A DNA stretch of 64,000 nucleotides from Conchocele bisecta. Lineage: Eukaryota > Mollusca > Bivalvia > Lucinida > Thyasiridae. Made by a program: the position numbers and the translations under genes. Numbering within the stretch: the stretch's first letter is position 1; the number at the start of each line of letters is the position of its first letter. The notes under the pieces were generated by a model. That model searched no databases, had not been told where the DNA came from, and saw only the letters and a list, made by a program, of their open reading frames with translations. Positions 22,455 through 32,252 of the stretch are shown here, in pieces. Where the stretch lies: assembly GCA_029237695.1 (NCBI GenBank), contig CM055265.1:109356773-109420772 (forward strand), written 5' to 3'.

Positions 22455-23330
22455 TAAGATAAAATAAGATAATATTTATTCAGGAAAACCAATATTACAA
22501 AGGTGTCCTCCATACACAAACCTATGGTGGCTGATTAGGGACATTTCGCCTCGTCGTTCCGTCGCCACGAAGTTTATCGCTCCTTCGCGGCGACGGAGCG
22601 ATAATTATCGCTCCTTCGCGGCGAAGGAGCGACGAGACGAAGTTTAGTATCCTTAAACTTCGCTTCGTCGCTTCGTCGCTTCGTCGCTTCGTCGCCCCGT
22701 CGCTCCGTCGCTTCGTCGCTCCGTCGCTCCGTCGCTTCGTCGCCACGACGGAGCGATAATTATCGCTTCTTCGCGGCGACGGAGCGATAAACTTCGTGGC
22801 GACGAAGCGACGGAGCGAAGTTTAAGGATACTAAACTTCGTCTCGTCGCTCCTTCGCCGCGCGAAGGAGCGATAATTATCGCTCCGTCGCCGCGAAGGAG
22901 CGATAATTATCGCTCCGTCGCTTCGTCGCCACGAAGTTTATCGCTCCGTCGCGGCGAAGGAGTGACGAGGCGAAGTTTAGTGTCCTTAAACTTCGCTCCG
23001 TCGATCCGTCGCTCCGTCACCACGAAGTTTATCGCTCCGTCGCCACGAAGTTTATCGCTCCGTCGCCGCGAAGAAGCGATAATTATCGCTCCGTCGTGGC
23101 GACGGAGCGACGGGGCGACGAAGCGACGGAGCGACGGGGCGACGGGGCGACGAAGCGACGAAGCGAAGTTTAAGGACACTAAACTTCGTCTCGTCAGCGA
23201 TAATTATCGCTCCGTCGCCGCGAAGGAGCGATAAACTTCGTGGCGACGGAGCGACGGAGCGACGAGGCGAAATGTCCCTAATCAGCCACCATACAAACCA
23301 GATACCAAATCCATAAAGCTAGACTACATA
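22455..23330 (-). mobile_element. 3' end of a reverse-strand LINE, split by foldback element 2
   Basis: Read on the minus strand, the sequence runs CCTGAATAAATATTATCTTA into (TTATC)-like repeats at 22475-22452, a form common at LINE 3' ends. The rest of the 3' region (TTGGTATCTGGTTTGTG) lies beyond 23293. The 7-bp duplication ACAAACC confirms that both parts were once joined. No coding sequence remains. Confidence 0.5.
22523..23292. mobile_element. Foldback element 2, GC-rich arms (TSD ACAAACC)
   Basis: A 770-bp element far richer in G+C than its surroundings. The tips are ATGGTGGCTGATTAGGGAC and complement; the arms are arrays of CGCTCCGTCGC, CGCTTCGTCGC, GAAGTTTATCG and palindromic GCGATAATTATCGC. 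ACAAACC is exact on both sides (22516-22522, 23293-23299). AGTTTAGTATCCTTAAACTT-type palindromes recur at the junctions between blocks. Short arginine-rich frames appear on both strands because the subunits keep the reading phase; there is no evidence of a protein. The sequence is unrelated to foldback element 1 but built the same way. Confidence 0.82.
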
Positions 23331-23459
23331 ATATACATATATGTGGAATGTACATGTATGAGATATAAATATGATATCTAATCTATGTGTTTAATTGTGT
23401 TGGAGTTTCACTGTACTTTATCTGTATTGCAAAGCTTGCTGTGTGCTTGAATTACAGTT

Positions 23460-23525
23460 GTAGCTCTCTAAACCGGACATCCGGGGACCTTCAAGAGTGT
23501 CGGGTTTAGAAAGGTTCCACTATTG
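23460..23525. mobile_element. Small CAGTGGAAC-type MITE, degenerate
   Basis: CTCTCTAAACCGGACATCC and GTGTCGGGTTTAGAAAGG with GTTCCACT form an imperfect palindrome like the 72-bp element at 46791-46862. The left tip is lost. Confidence 0.5.
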
Positions 23526-23579
23526 GCCGAGTTTGGATGGTGTAAATTGTTTTACACATTATGTAGAAAACAATTAGCA

Positions 23580-23777
23580 CGGTTGCCCTGTAGAACTGCA
23601 ACTGTTTACCGTTGTATAACCTAAACAATTTCCTTATTTTTGTATTTTCCATTTTTTCTATTAAAAAACAACACTTTGACAGCACTTTAGCATGCTGTGT
23701 AACCATGCTTTTATTGAGAAAAAGGCAAAACATAAAACAACAGCAGACAACAATTTTCGTTCCCAGCATTCTAAGGG
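23580..23777. mobile_element. piggyBac-like MITE, partial
   Basis: The right end GCATTCTAAGGG is followed by TTAA (23778-23781). The interior shares ACTTTGACAGCACTTTAG, CATGCTTTTATTGAGAA and CAACAGCAGAC with 63164-63403. The left terminus is not recognisable. The 162-residue reverse-strand frame covering this region (23506-23994) spans several repeats and is not credible. Confidence 0.55.
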
Positions 23778-23867
23778 TTAATGGATTTATGCTAACGTAC
23801 ACTGAAACATCAAGGTGCTGATACATGGTCACCAGGTACTTGCTAATGGGGCATTCTGTGGGTTTAT

Positions 23868-24133
23868 ATAGAGAATAGTAGGTTAGTGCCGTGAATGGGA
23901 AAAAATATCTGGCAAGGCTCAGGAAACGGGATGGGCGAGGCTCTGCCGAGCACATCCCGTTTCCGTGCCGCGCCAGATATTGTTTCCCATTCACGGCACT
24001 AACCTACTATTCTATTTATCCCGTCAACACCTACAAATGGCTGTAAAATGCAAAAAATAGTATTGACTGGATATCAAAAATGTTTCACGGCACCGTGTTT
24101 CACGGCACATACGCACTGTATTGACGGGATAAA
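23868..24133 (+). mobile_element. Hairpin-ended element family F, short copy 2
   Basis: The left palindrome (arms from 23874 and to about 24011) is built around GGGATGGGCGAGGCTCTGCC. Then follow TTATCCCGTCAAC, about 30 bp of interior, and the right end TTTCACGGCACCGTGTTTC plus TTGACGGGATAAA (24121-24133). It is an internal-deletion derivative of the long copy with both termini kept. Confidence 0.75.
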
Positions 24134-24295
24134 GCCGTTTACCCGTCCTGGCTGGGCTGACACTGTCAGTAGGCTATTGTGAAAAGGTAGGCGCTACACG
24201 ATTTCAACTGGCCCCTAAGATCCGACAACGAGCGTGGTCAGTTTTTGTCTGGCATCTGGGCAGCAGTTGGCAGCTGATATAACTCACAAACAACA

Positions 24296-25473
24296 TTTAT
24301 CCCGTCAACTATGGCATGTCAAACGTTGCAATATTGTATACAATTTATTTATGGTGTATAAAATTAATTTATTGGGTATAAAACAATATTTATTGGGTAT
24401 AAAAATATATTTGTTGGGTATAAAAACATATTTGATGTGTATACAAAATATTTGTTGTGCATAAAAACATATTTGATGGGTATAAAAAATATTTATTGGG
24501 TATAAAAACATATTTGTTGTGTATAAAAACTATTTATGTGTATAAAAACATATTCGATGTGTATAAAAAATATTTGTTGTGTATAAAAACACATTTGATG
24601 GGCATAAACAATATTTGTTGTGTATAAAAACATAAACATATTTGATGGGTATAAAAAATATTTGTTGTGTATAAAAATACATTTGATGGGTATAAACAAT
24701 ATTTGTTGTGTATAAAAACATATTTAATGGGTATAAACAATATGTATTGTGTATAAACAATATTTGTTGTGTATAAAACATATTTGATGTGTATAAACAA
24801 TATTTGTTGTGTATAAAAACACATTTGATGGGTATAAAAACATATTTATTGGGTATAAAACATATTTGTTGTGCATAAAAATATTTGTTGTGTATAAAAA
24901 CATATTTGATGTGTATAAAAAATATTATAGAATGAATATTTTTTATACCCATCAAATGTGTTTTTATACACAACAAATATTTTTAATACACATCAAATAT
25001 GTTGTTATACACAACAAATATTGTTATACACAACACATATGTTTTATACCCAACAAATATGTTTTTATACCCAATAAATATATTTGTATACCCAATAAAT
25101 TAATTTTATACACCATAAATAAATTTTATACACCATAAATAAATTGTATACAATATTGCAACGTTTGACATGCCATAGTCAACACAGTGCGTATGTGCCG
25201 TGAAACACGATGCCGTGAAACATTTTTGATATCCTGTCAACACGACCTAATCACCACGTAATATATGCGGTGACTGGGGTTACTTTGTTTGCATTTTAAA
25301 GCCATTTGTAGGTGTTGACATGATAAATAGAATAGTAGGTTAGTGCCGTGAATGTGAAAAAATATCTGGCGCGGCACGGAAACGGGATGTGCTCGGCAGA
25401 GCCTCGCCCATCCCGTTTCCTGAGCCTTGCCAGATATTTTTTCCCATTCACGGCACTAACCTACTATTCTATA
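24296..25473 (-). mobile_element. Hairpin-ended element family F, copy 3, interrupted
   Basis: Lies in reverse orientation. The right-type end TTTATCCCGTCAAC is at 24296-24309, the GTGCCGTGAAACA repeats are at 25195-25225, and the long hairpin is at 25333-25473. Foldback element 3 entered the terminal repeat at GTCAAC, so that hexamer is present twice. Without the insert the copy is about 305 bp. Confidence 0.78.
24310..25177. mobile_element. Foldback element 3, AT-rich arms (TSD GTCAAC)
   Basis: An 868-bp element. The tips are TATGGCATGTCAAACGTTGC and complement, followed in both arms by AATATTGTATACAATTTATT and GGTGTATAAAATTAATTTAT. The arms are arrays of roughly 20-bp half-units such as TTTGTTGTGTATAAAAAC and TTTGATGGGTATAAAC. 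The target duplication GTCAAC is exact (24304-24309, 25178-25183). The arms are unequal: the left runs to about 24930 and the right begins near 24940. Either the arrays expanded or contracted after insertion, or the assembly collapsed one arm. Several frames of 68-148 residues on both strands are repeat artefacts. Confidence 0.82.
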
Positions 25474-25737
25474 TTTTCACACTCAGGCTTATGCTACATA
25501 GGAGAGAAATTAGCATACATAAGTGCAGTCTGAACTGGGTCTACTCTGTTCGCAAAACTCATGTTTGTGCTATTCAGTAAGAAACAAATGCTGAAATACA
25601 GGATAGGACCGGATCTCTATTAATAGTTTACAAAGGGAAACAACTAGCTACGATCCCTCATTAACTAGAAATTGACGCTTGTCCACAAGCGGTTGTCTAT
25701 CGCCCTCCCCGCCTACATGCAGTCAAATGTGAAAGTG

Positions 25738-25924
25738 AATGGGTTTAACGTCCGAGCAACAGTTAAGGTCATATAGAGACGGGACCACAGTTTAAAGTCT
25801 CATCCGACAGACCAGTAGGATGGAAATACTATGAAAGTAGTTTTGATGCCCTATGCTAGGTTTGAACCCACAACCTCCGGATTGGAAATCAAGTGTTCTA
25901 ACCCCTAGACCACAATCCATCCTT
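25738..25924 (-). mobile_element. tRNA-derived SINE
   Basis: Read on the minus strand, the head has TGGTCTAGGGGTTAGAAC (A box, about 25895-25912) and GTGGGTTCAAACC (B box, 25859-25871) at tRNA-like spacing. The body then includes GACTTTAAACTGTGGTCCC and CGTCTCTATATGACC and ends GGACGTTAAACCCATTCAC. It is a short RNA polymerase III-type retroposon with no coding capacity. The tail matches that at the start of the window. Confidence 0.75.
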
Positions 25925-26289
25925 ACAGGCAGTCAAAAAATAACGGGATATAACTAATATGTTAGTAACGTGAGAGTTATCGTTCTTGCACGCTACACCG
26001 TGGTTTATGCAAGTGTGAAATATGATGAAAATGTTTCAAAGAGTAATCAAGTTTTGAAGTGACAGGAAATTAATCTACGAAACGACAAATGGAGATAGCT
26101 TAAACAATTATTGAGAGGTGTCATTCTTAACCGCAACACACATGTGGGCCGCCGTGGTCTATGAATGTGTGACGTTTCATGAAAGTATTCCAAAAAATAT
26201 CCCAGTTATGCTCCAGACAAGAAATCAGTGGGCGAAAATACAAAAGGAAATAACTCGAAAATCAATAGAAAGAAGATGAGTTCGTATAA

Positions 26290-26435
26290 TGTTTATGTTT
26301 CTTTTTGGGAGTGGGGCTAAGTGAAACTGGTGTAGTGATCGAAGACCTGGCACCAGGTTGGGTTCTTCTAATTTCAGGGCTGAATAAAAAAAAATTGACA
26401 GGCCGTTAAAAACATTAAATCAAATCAAATCGTAC
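26290..26435 (+). repeat. SINE-like 3' fragment
   Basis: GGGAGTGGGGCTAAGTG, GACCTGGCACCAGG, TAATTTCAGGGCTGAATA and GACAGGCCGTTAAAAAC with an (AAATC)n tail match the 3' half of the repeat at 60991-61323. Confidence 0.55.
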
Positions 26436-26439
26436 AATG

Positions 26440-27590
26440 TTTGAATTACCGACTGTTTTAATGACGTTACAATTCATCAATTCAGTGTACGATTATGTGG
26501 CAAATATCATATAAATATATAGTTGTTTTCTGCAAAAATGAAATAGCGCTCTGCACATTATTTACTTCATCAGATTTTCGCGTCAATCAGCTAGCTTGCG
26601 TACACCTAAGCTCTAGAAACTGAATTACTTCAACGTGGATCCAAATCAGTGCGTATATAGACATGTATAAATTATTGGAATTGTAAGAAATTACATGCGA
26701 GGGAGCGCTAGCGACCGCATAATTCAGTTCCTTAATGTCCAATATGTGAACAATAAGTAATAGTTCATTGAATGGTTAATTGATTAATTACGAGCGAGCG
26801 TAGCGAGTGAAGAAATTAGTTTATTTATTTAAAACAAAATTGATATGTAAACTATAACTAACTTATTGGTTGCCCGGCCCCATCGCGGGCACCTGTCCAT
26901 TAGAATGGAGCGCTGCCCATACACGTGTTTTCAATTTACGATACTATTACGTGATTGACAGTTTGACACTGAATCGATCGTAGGGAAACCAATAAATAAT
27001 TTTAAATTGCAATATGTTACATATAATATAACAATACTACTACATGTCTGATTACTGAACAGCCAGTCTACCGAGGCGCATGGTGCACTGGCATTAATGC
27101 ATATACACAAGGATTTATTGATATAGTCTCTGCTATACATTGTAAGTACATGTAGTGTGTATGTTGCGGTTATTGATATTGAGACACATCACGGTAGAAG
27201 TGTATTACCAAATGAATTTAAATATTTGTCGGAGAAAGTTAAATACACTGTATTAAATGGAGTCTGTATATTGTATAAGTCACCATGAGTTTAATTTGGC
27301 TGGCCGATGAGATAATGGACTTTATACAATGTGTATGATCGGCGTAGCCCCATACCGAGCCCGGGATCAGTACAGTCTGATCAAGGACGACACTGGTCGC
27401 CATAAGTGACTCAACATAACCGTTTTCTTTCAATGAATAACCGTCTGTTGTAGCGGTAGCGGTGCTACATGATAAGGATCTACGCTGGCTACACATACAC
27501 TAACGTTCGTTTATCATCTGATTGGTACAATTATTCCGCGTTGTGAGAGACGTGAACACAGTGTGGCAAACTGATCAGGACCTACTCATT
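26440..27590. other. No gene recognised
   Basis: Mixed sequence without a supported gene. ACGAGCGAGCGTAGCGAGTG at 26790 is a short iterated patch. The 85-residue minus frame at 27239-27496 shows no domain I recognise. Confidence 0.4.
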
Positions 27591-27604
27591 TCTCTGATCA
27601 TTAA

Positions 27605-28330
27605 CACATAAACAAACTATTATGGTTTGGAATATAAGAATGGAATCATGTACATGTGGAACACGTGTAGCTCCAGATCAACGAGCGCATACATGTACGC
27701 AATCGGATCAGTAGCCGATTTCACCAACATTGCAAAGTATACTTTACTAGCAAAGTATACTTTGAGGGAGTAATCATTTATTTTTCCTGAAATGCATTAT
27801 TTCATATAGAACTAACAAATGCATGTATTTCATGATTAAAAGTATGCATAATTATTATACTGAATTTATTACATTATCACAGCCAAATTGGCTGTGATAA
27901 TGTAATAAATTCAGTATAATAAAAATTAATAAATTTATCATAAAATTGAAAATTTCTCCCTCAAAGTATACTTTGCTACTAAAGTATACTTTGCAATGTT
28001 GCTGAAATAGGCTACAGGGCATACACATGTTGCAATCCCATACACCATTGCACTATGTCTGTGCGAGTATGTCATTCATAAAGAACAAGGATCTACACCA
28101 CGTTTCACCCAATAAACCATTGTGGTATTTCGTACAAGTACAATAATGGGTTCATATGTATGTGCAACCATTGTAGCAACATATCAGCGAGCACATGTGT
28201 GCAGTCTGATCAGTGTGCAACGCTGTTTGCCATTCCATACTACCTTACGTTATGCTTGTGCTTTCAGCCAATACACCATTGTGGTTCGACATACAATAAT
28301 GAGTTCATACTTATGTACAAGCAGTGTAGC
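27605..28330 (+). repeat. Diverged repeat of about 160 bp, three partial copies
   Basis: ACCATTGTGGTATTTCG, GTACAATAATGGGTTCATA and GTGCAACCATTGTAGC (28115-28185) recur with changes at 28276-28335 and, more diverged, at 27612-27700. The first copy is followed directly by MITE S. This produces a repetitive 104-residue forward frame that I do not treat as a gene. Confidence 0.45.
27711..28015. mobile_element. MITE family S, complete copy
   Basis: 305 bp. The ends are GTAGCCGATTTCACCAACAT and, in reverse, GTAGCCTATTTCAGCAACAT. Inside each end AAAGTATACTTT repeats around CTAGC, then CTCCCTCAAAG. The centre (27854-27924) is a near-perfect 70-bp palindrome around CAGCCAAATTGGCTG. No clear target duplication was found. 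Since another copy has taken an insertion, MITE S is relatively old. Confidence 0.8.
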
Positions 28331-28339
28331 CCCTGCTCA

Positions 28340-29185
28340 CTTGCTCAAATTTGAAACCGGAAGCGCCGAAAGAAAAACGTTTAAAACTTGTGTATCGTAT
28401 ACGTACTTAGTTACACGATGTACCCTATACTCATAGTAGAAACAAAGTACAACTTTATAATCGTCTCATAATCACTATAATCATATTTTTGCCAGACATA
28501 TTTTAGTGAAATATTTGTTTACTTTCTGGTAGCTTATCAGTGAGAGTTTTGACCAGACTGCGGATGTGCATACTGATCTACATCTACACTGTCCGCAAAG
28601 TGAATATTCCCCATTTTAACCCGACGAGCCATATTATGTTCGATATGACAATTTCTAATAAATATTTTTGAAAGAAATCACTTGGCCGGTTTGGATACAT
28701 GATAGGTTCCGTCGTGAATTTGATAATATATTTGCGTCAAAATAAGAATCCGCAAATGGCAATTTCAACTGTTTTGGCACGGACATGTAGTACATTATTG
28801 CAGATCAAAGGGAAGCATTCGCCCCTTGTTCATTTGAAAACACAATTACTTACTGCTTACGGAGCACAGCTGAAAACCTATTGTCAGTTTGCACGTCGCC
28901 TGCAAGCGACACGGTGCTAATTTCACAATCGGGTATTTGATACGCCTATAATCACGTCCTGGAAGAGAAATTGGCTACGGCAATTGATAGGGTTTACCGT
29001 TGTATACAAAGTAAGTAGGTTAAATTACCGGACGTAGATAACCACATAAGAAGGGCCAAAGAAACAGATGTTTATATGGGCATTGCTCATAATATTGATC
29101 TCTATCAACTGCATAAAGCTTTCGAAAAGTATAAATGTTGTTTAACTATTTCAACAATACATACCTTGCGGTGTTTGCAAACGGT
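28340..29185. other. No gene; MITE Z fragment near 28545-28625
   Basis: GACCAGACTGCGGATGTGC and GATCTACATCTACACTG resemble the centre of MITE Z. The rest, including the short forward frame 28699-28920, shows nothing recognisable. Confidence 0.35.
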
Positions 29186-29945
29186 AGATCGTAACGAGCC
29201 GTCTCAACGGGATCTGCATTTTTTGCAAGTCAACTCAAGTAATGTTCATATTTTACATAAAAAACAACGATTTTTAAAATGGACTACTGTCTGTTTCACG
29301 AAACCTGCCCAAATTTTACAGCTATATAAGCAATGCAAAAACAGTATTCTTTTTGATAATATGAAATTAAAGCAACATTTAAGAATGAGCCTTCTTTTTA
29401 TTTCGTGAAATTTGGTAAAATATTGGTTTTATTACGAAAAATTGATTTCTCTATGGGAATTTAACATGGGGGAAAAAGATGTAAAGGAGTGTGGGAGGAG
29501 TCAAAAAAAGAAAAAATTTGGAAATTGACTCCGAAACCTAGCTGGATAGCTTGGAAATGATCCAACTAAGAAAACAAAAGTTAATTTTAAAAATCGATCC
29601 AGTATTTCTGAAATTATAAAAAATTTCCCCATGTTAAATCCCCATAGACATCTTTAGTCCGTGAAGATGTCTATGGGGATTTAACATATGGGGAAATTTT
29701 GTTTTCGCAATAAAATCAATATTTGACAAAATTTCACGAAATAAAAAGAAGGCTCATTCTTAAATTTGCCTTTAATTTAATATTATCGAAAAAAATATGG
29801 TTTTTGAATTGTTTATATGGCCGAAAAATTTGGGCAGCTTTTGTGAAACAGACAGTAGTCTGAAAACCACTGTATAATGATTTGATTGGTCAGAACATTA
29901 ACATGACAGTTTATTGCAGTTATTTAGGGTTGAAAGAGTCATGTG
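29186..29945. mobile_element. piggyBac-like MITE split by a foldback repeat
   Basis: The outer part matches 46412-46650: TCGTAACGAGCCGTCTCA, GGATCTGCATTTTTTG at the left; GATTGGTCAGAACATTA and AGGGTTGAAAGAGT at the right. Inside, 29282-29860 is inverted: GACTACTGTCTGTTTCACG and its complement, with arms of about 170 bp (GAATGAGCCTTCTTTTTATT). The centre holds a second palindrome, GTTAAATCCCCATAGACATC with its complement (29631-29690). A diverged single arm of the inner repeat recurs at 54190-54345. The 110-residue forward frame at 29076-29408 crosses these junctions and is not a gene. Confidence 0.6.
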
Positions 29946-30291
29946 ATAATACTAATAATGCTCTCGTGTTTGGGCCTATAAGTGTAGTGTGATATTTTCA
30001 ATATCCTTTGTTTTGTGTACACATACTACACCTACTTAGAACTATAGTCCGCAGACGATAACTTGCTACTTGTTTACATACAAACCGATCATAAACAAAA
30101 CACAGAATAGGTGAGACAGGTATAAATGACAGACGATAATAAGTTGCTGGAGGTCAATCGATGAGTCCAAATATAGGTAGACCAGGTGTATTATTATATC
30201 ATAGCCTCGTTTTCGTGTATACTAACTACATGATAAAGTGCACGTGCATGCATCTCAATATAATAGTGTATCTTGGTGCGTAAAATAGACA

Positions 30292-30515
30292 TGTAGTGTG
30301 GCTCAGTGGTATCGAAGCGGGAGAATATCCATACGTTAGCGGAACTTTTGTTCATTTTATCTGGTCGAGAGTTCGAACCTCACAAAACGCATTACTTTTG
30401 TGATATCATTCTGTTTTTTTTTTATGACTGCTTGCTGGAGAAGGGAATAAGTGAAACGGTGAGGGTTATCACTATTGCTGTTTGACCTCAATATGATATG
30501 ATCTGCGAGAACATA
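30292..30515 (+). mobile_element. tRNA-derived SINE in duplication copy A
   Basis: 224 bp absent from the inverted third copy (junction at 45148/45149). The head has an A box TGGCTCAGTGGTATCGA and a B box GAGTTCGAACCTC (30368-30380), about 70 bp apart. The body ends GATCTGCGAGAACATA. There is a T-rich stretch but no A-rich tail, and no clear target duplication beyond ACA, so deletion from the third copy is not excluded. Confidence 0.65.
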
Positions 30516-30696
30516 CTCCAAGATTCTTCATGTACACACGTATGTGCATTTAGTTATTAGTTTTCTTCAAAGTGAGAGACTAACGTTCTACATGTAATCT
30601 ATCTCATGCTTAGTTAATGTAATTTGTAATAGCAACACACATACAAAAGAAATATATAATAAAATATAAACAAATAAAAATATATGTGTATACATG

Positions 30697-30765
30697 TATG
30701 AAAAACTAAGATTCGAACTCACTACCTACGACATTGATATCTTCACTGTAACCCCTCGACTACAT
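30697..30765 (-). mobile_element. tRNA-like SINE head, reverse
   Basis: On the minus strand TAGTCGAGGGGTTACAG (A box-like) and GTGAGTTCGAATCTTAG (B box-like) are about 55 bp apart, as in a tRNA-derived promoter. It cannot be a functional tRNA because no acceptor stem can be formed. Two further copies, in opposite orientations, lie at 44697-44775 and 44916-44992. Confidence 0.55.
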
Positions 30766-31139
30766 AACACTTGATGACAAATCTCAAAAATCAATATTGA
30801 AAAGGAATATTGCCACGGGTATATTTATAGTCCGCAGACGATAACTTGCTACTTGTTTACATACAAACCGATCATAAACAAAACACAGAATAGGTGAGAC
30901 AGGTAAATATACCCGTGGCAATATTCCTTTTCAATATTGATTTTTGAGATTTGTCATCAAGTGTTATGCATAAATGACAGACGATAATAAGTTGCTGGAG
31001 GTCAATCGATGAGTCCAAATATAGGTAGACCAGGTGTATTATCATATCATAGCCTCGTTTTCGTGTATATTAACCACATGATAAAGTGCACGTGCATGCA
31101 TGTCAATATAATAGTGTATCTTGGTGCGCAAAATAGACA

Positions 31140-31362
31140 TGTACTGTGGCTCAGTGGTATCGAAGCGGGAGAATATCCATACGTTAGCAGAACGTTTGTT
31201 CATTTTATCTGCTCGAGAGTTCGAACCTCACAAAACGCATTACTTTTGTCGATATCATTCTGGTTTTTTTATGACTGGTTGCTGGAGAAGGGAATAAGTG
31301 AAACGGCGAGGGTTATCACTATTGCTGTTTGACCCCAATATGACATGATCTGCGAGAACATA
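31140..31362 (+). mobile_element. tRNA-derived SINE in duplication copy B
   Basis: Nearly identical to 30292-30515 and at the same relative position, so it was copied together with its surroundings. A box TGGCTCAGTGGTATCGA, B box GAGTTCGAACCTC. Confidence 0.65.
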
Positions 31363-31500
31363 CTCCAAGATTCTTCATGTACACACATATGTGCATTTAG
31401 TTATTAGTTTTCTAAGTGAGACTAACGTTCTACATGTAATCTATATCATGCTTAGTTAATGTAATTTGTAAGAGCAACACACATAAAAAAGAAATATATA

Positions 31501-32252
31501 ATAAAATATAAATGAAAAGTCATGCAGAGCATGATGTTATTAGCCGATCAAATCAGGGTAAAGTGCATCGAACATACGTAGGTGTCTCTGGTAACATTGT
31601 CAATGGTAAACTATTTTCGACCACAGTTCTGTACCCAGCGTTGACATTTTTCTCGATTTTGTGCAGGTTTTGGAAACCCGTTCCCAAATCCATCCAATAG
31701 CAGCAATGCCATAGCAGCAATGTTTTGTTGTCACCATTATGTTGCGAAATATTCCAGCGTAACACCTGTACTGTATGCTCTATTTATCTACAAATTACAC
31801 TCCGCAATACACAAAGTTGTAGTCACTGTGTGTGTGTTTGTCCGAATTCTGTGGCAGCATGCGAGTGGGCGGAGCTACCAGGGCTATATATATCTAGCGG
31901 CTACAGTGTCATCTAAAAATAGACGCAAGCTCCTGCGTATTCAGGCACATGCCCTGATTGGCCTAATGTGCCCCATCAGTGATTTTTTTGCGCGATGTCG
32001 GGCGCAAGACAATCAATAACTTGCGACATTGACAATAATTAAGGGGGATTGCCGCAATCACGCGTGCTGGATGCATCCCTGCCATCCCTGCATGATACGT
32101 AAACAAATCAAAGTTGGCTATGAAGGGCAATTCTTCGTTTTGATTGGTGGAAAATTTTGTGAATATTAACTAGCGTCAAATGACGCGCATACGCGATCCA
32201 ATGGGATAAACCCGAGATGCTGGGATAAACCCGAAAATTCTGGGGTTACTAA
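31501..32252. other. No gene recognised; 5' flank of the LTR retrotransposon
   Basis: Several short forward frames (31512-32019) show no recognisable domain. The bases next to the LTR read GGGGTTACTAA. Confidence 0.4.

Larger units (their letters stand above)
30042..31500 (+). repeat. Tandem segmental duplication, two copies of about 0.7-0.85 kb
   Basis: Copy A (30042-30690) and copy B (30828-31500) share TAGTCCGCAGACGATAAC, GATGAGTCCAAATATAGG, a SINE-like insert and ATATATAATAAAATATAAA, with only scattered changes. Copy B has an additional hairpin: 30767-30827 is complementary to 30906-30967. Between the copies (30697-30765) is a tRNA-like sequence in reverse. A third copy, inverted and without the SINE-like insert, lies at 44990-45310 on the far side of the LTR retrotransposon. 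Confidence 0.75.

Noticed and set aside
22522..23234. Arginine/serine-rich frames (TKRRSDGA repeats)
   Set aside because: Produced by CGTCGC-type arrays of foldback element 2, present on both strands.
24305..25138. Several Tyr/Ile/Lys-rich frames up to 148 residues
   Set aside because: Translation of TATAAA-rich satellite arms, open in several frames on both strands at once.
30297..30381. Functional tRNA gene
   Set aside because: A and B boxes are present but no acceptor stem or full cloverleaf can be drawn; better explained as a SINE head.
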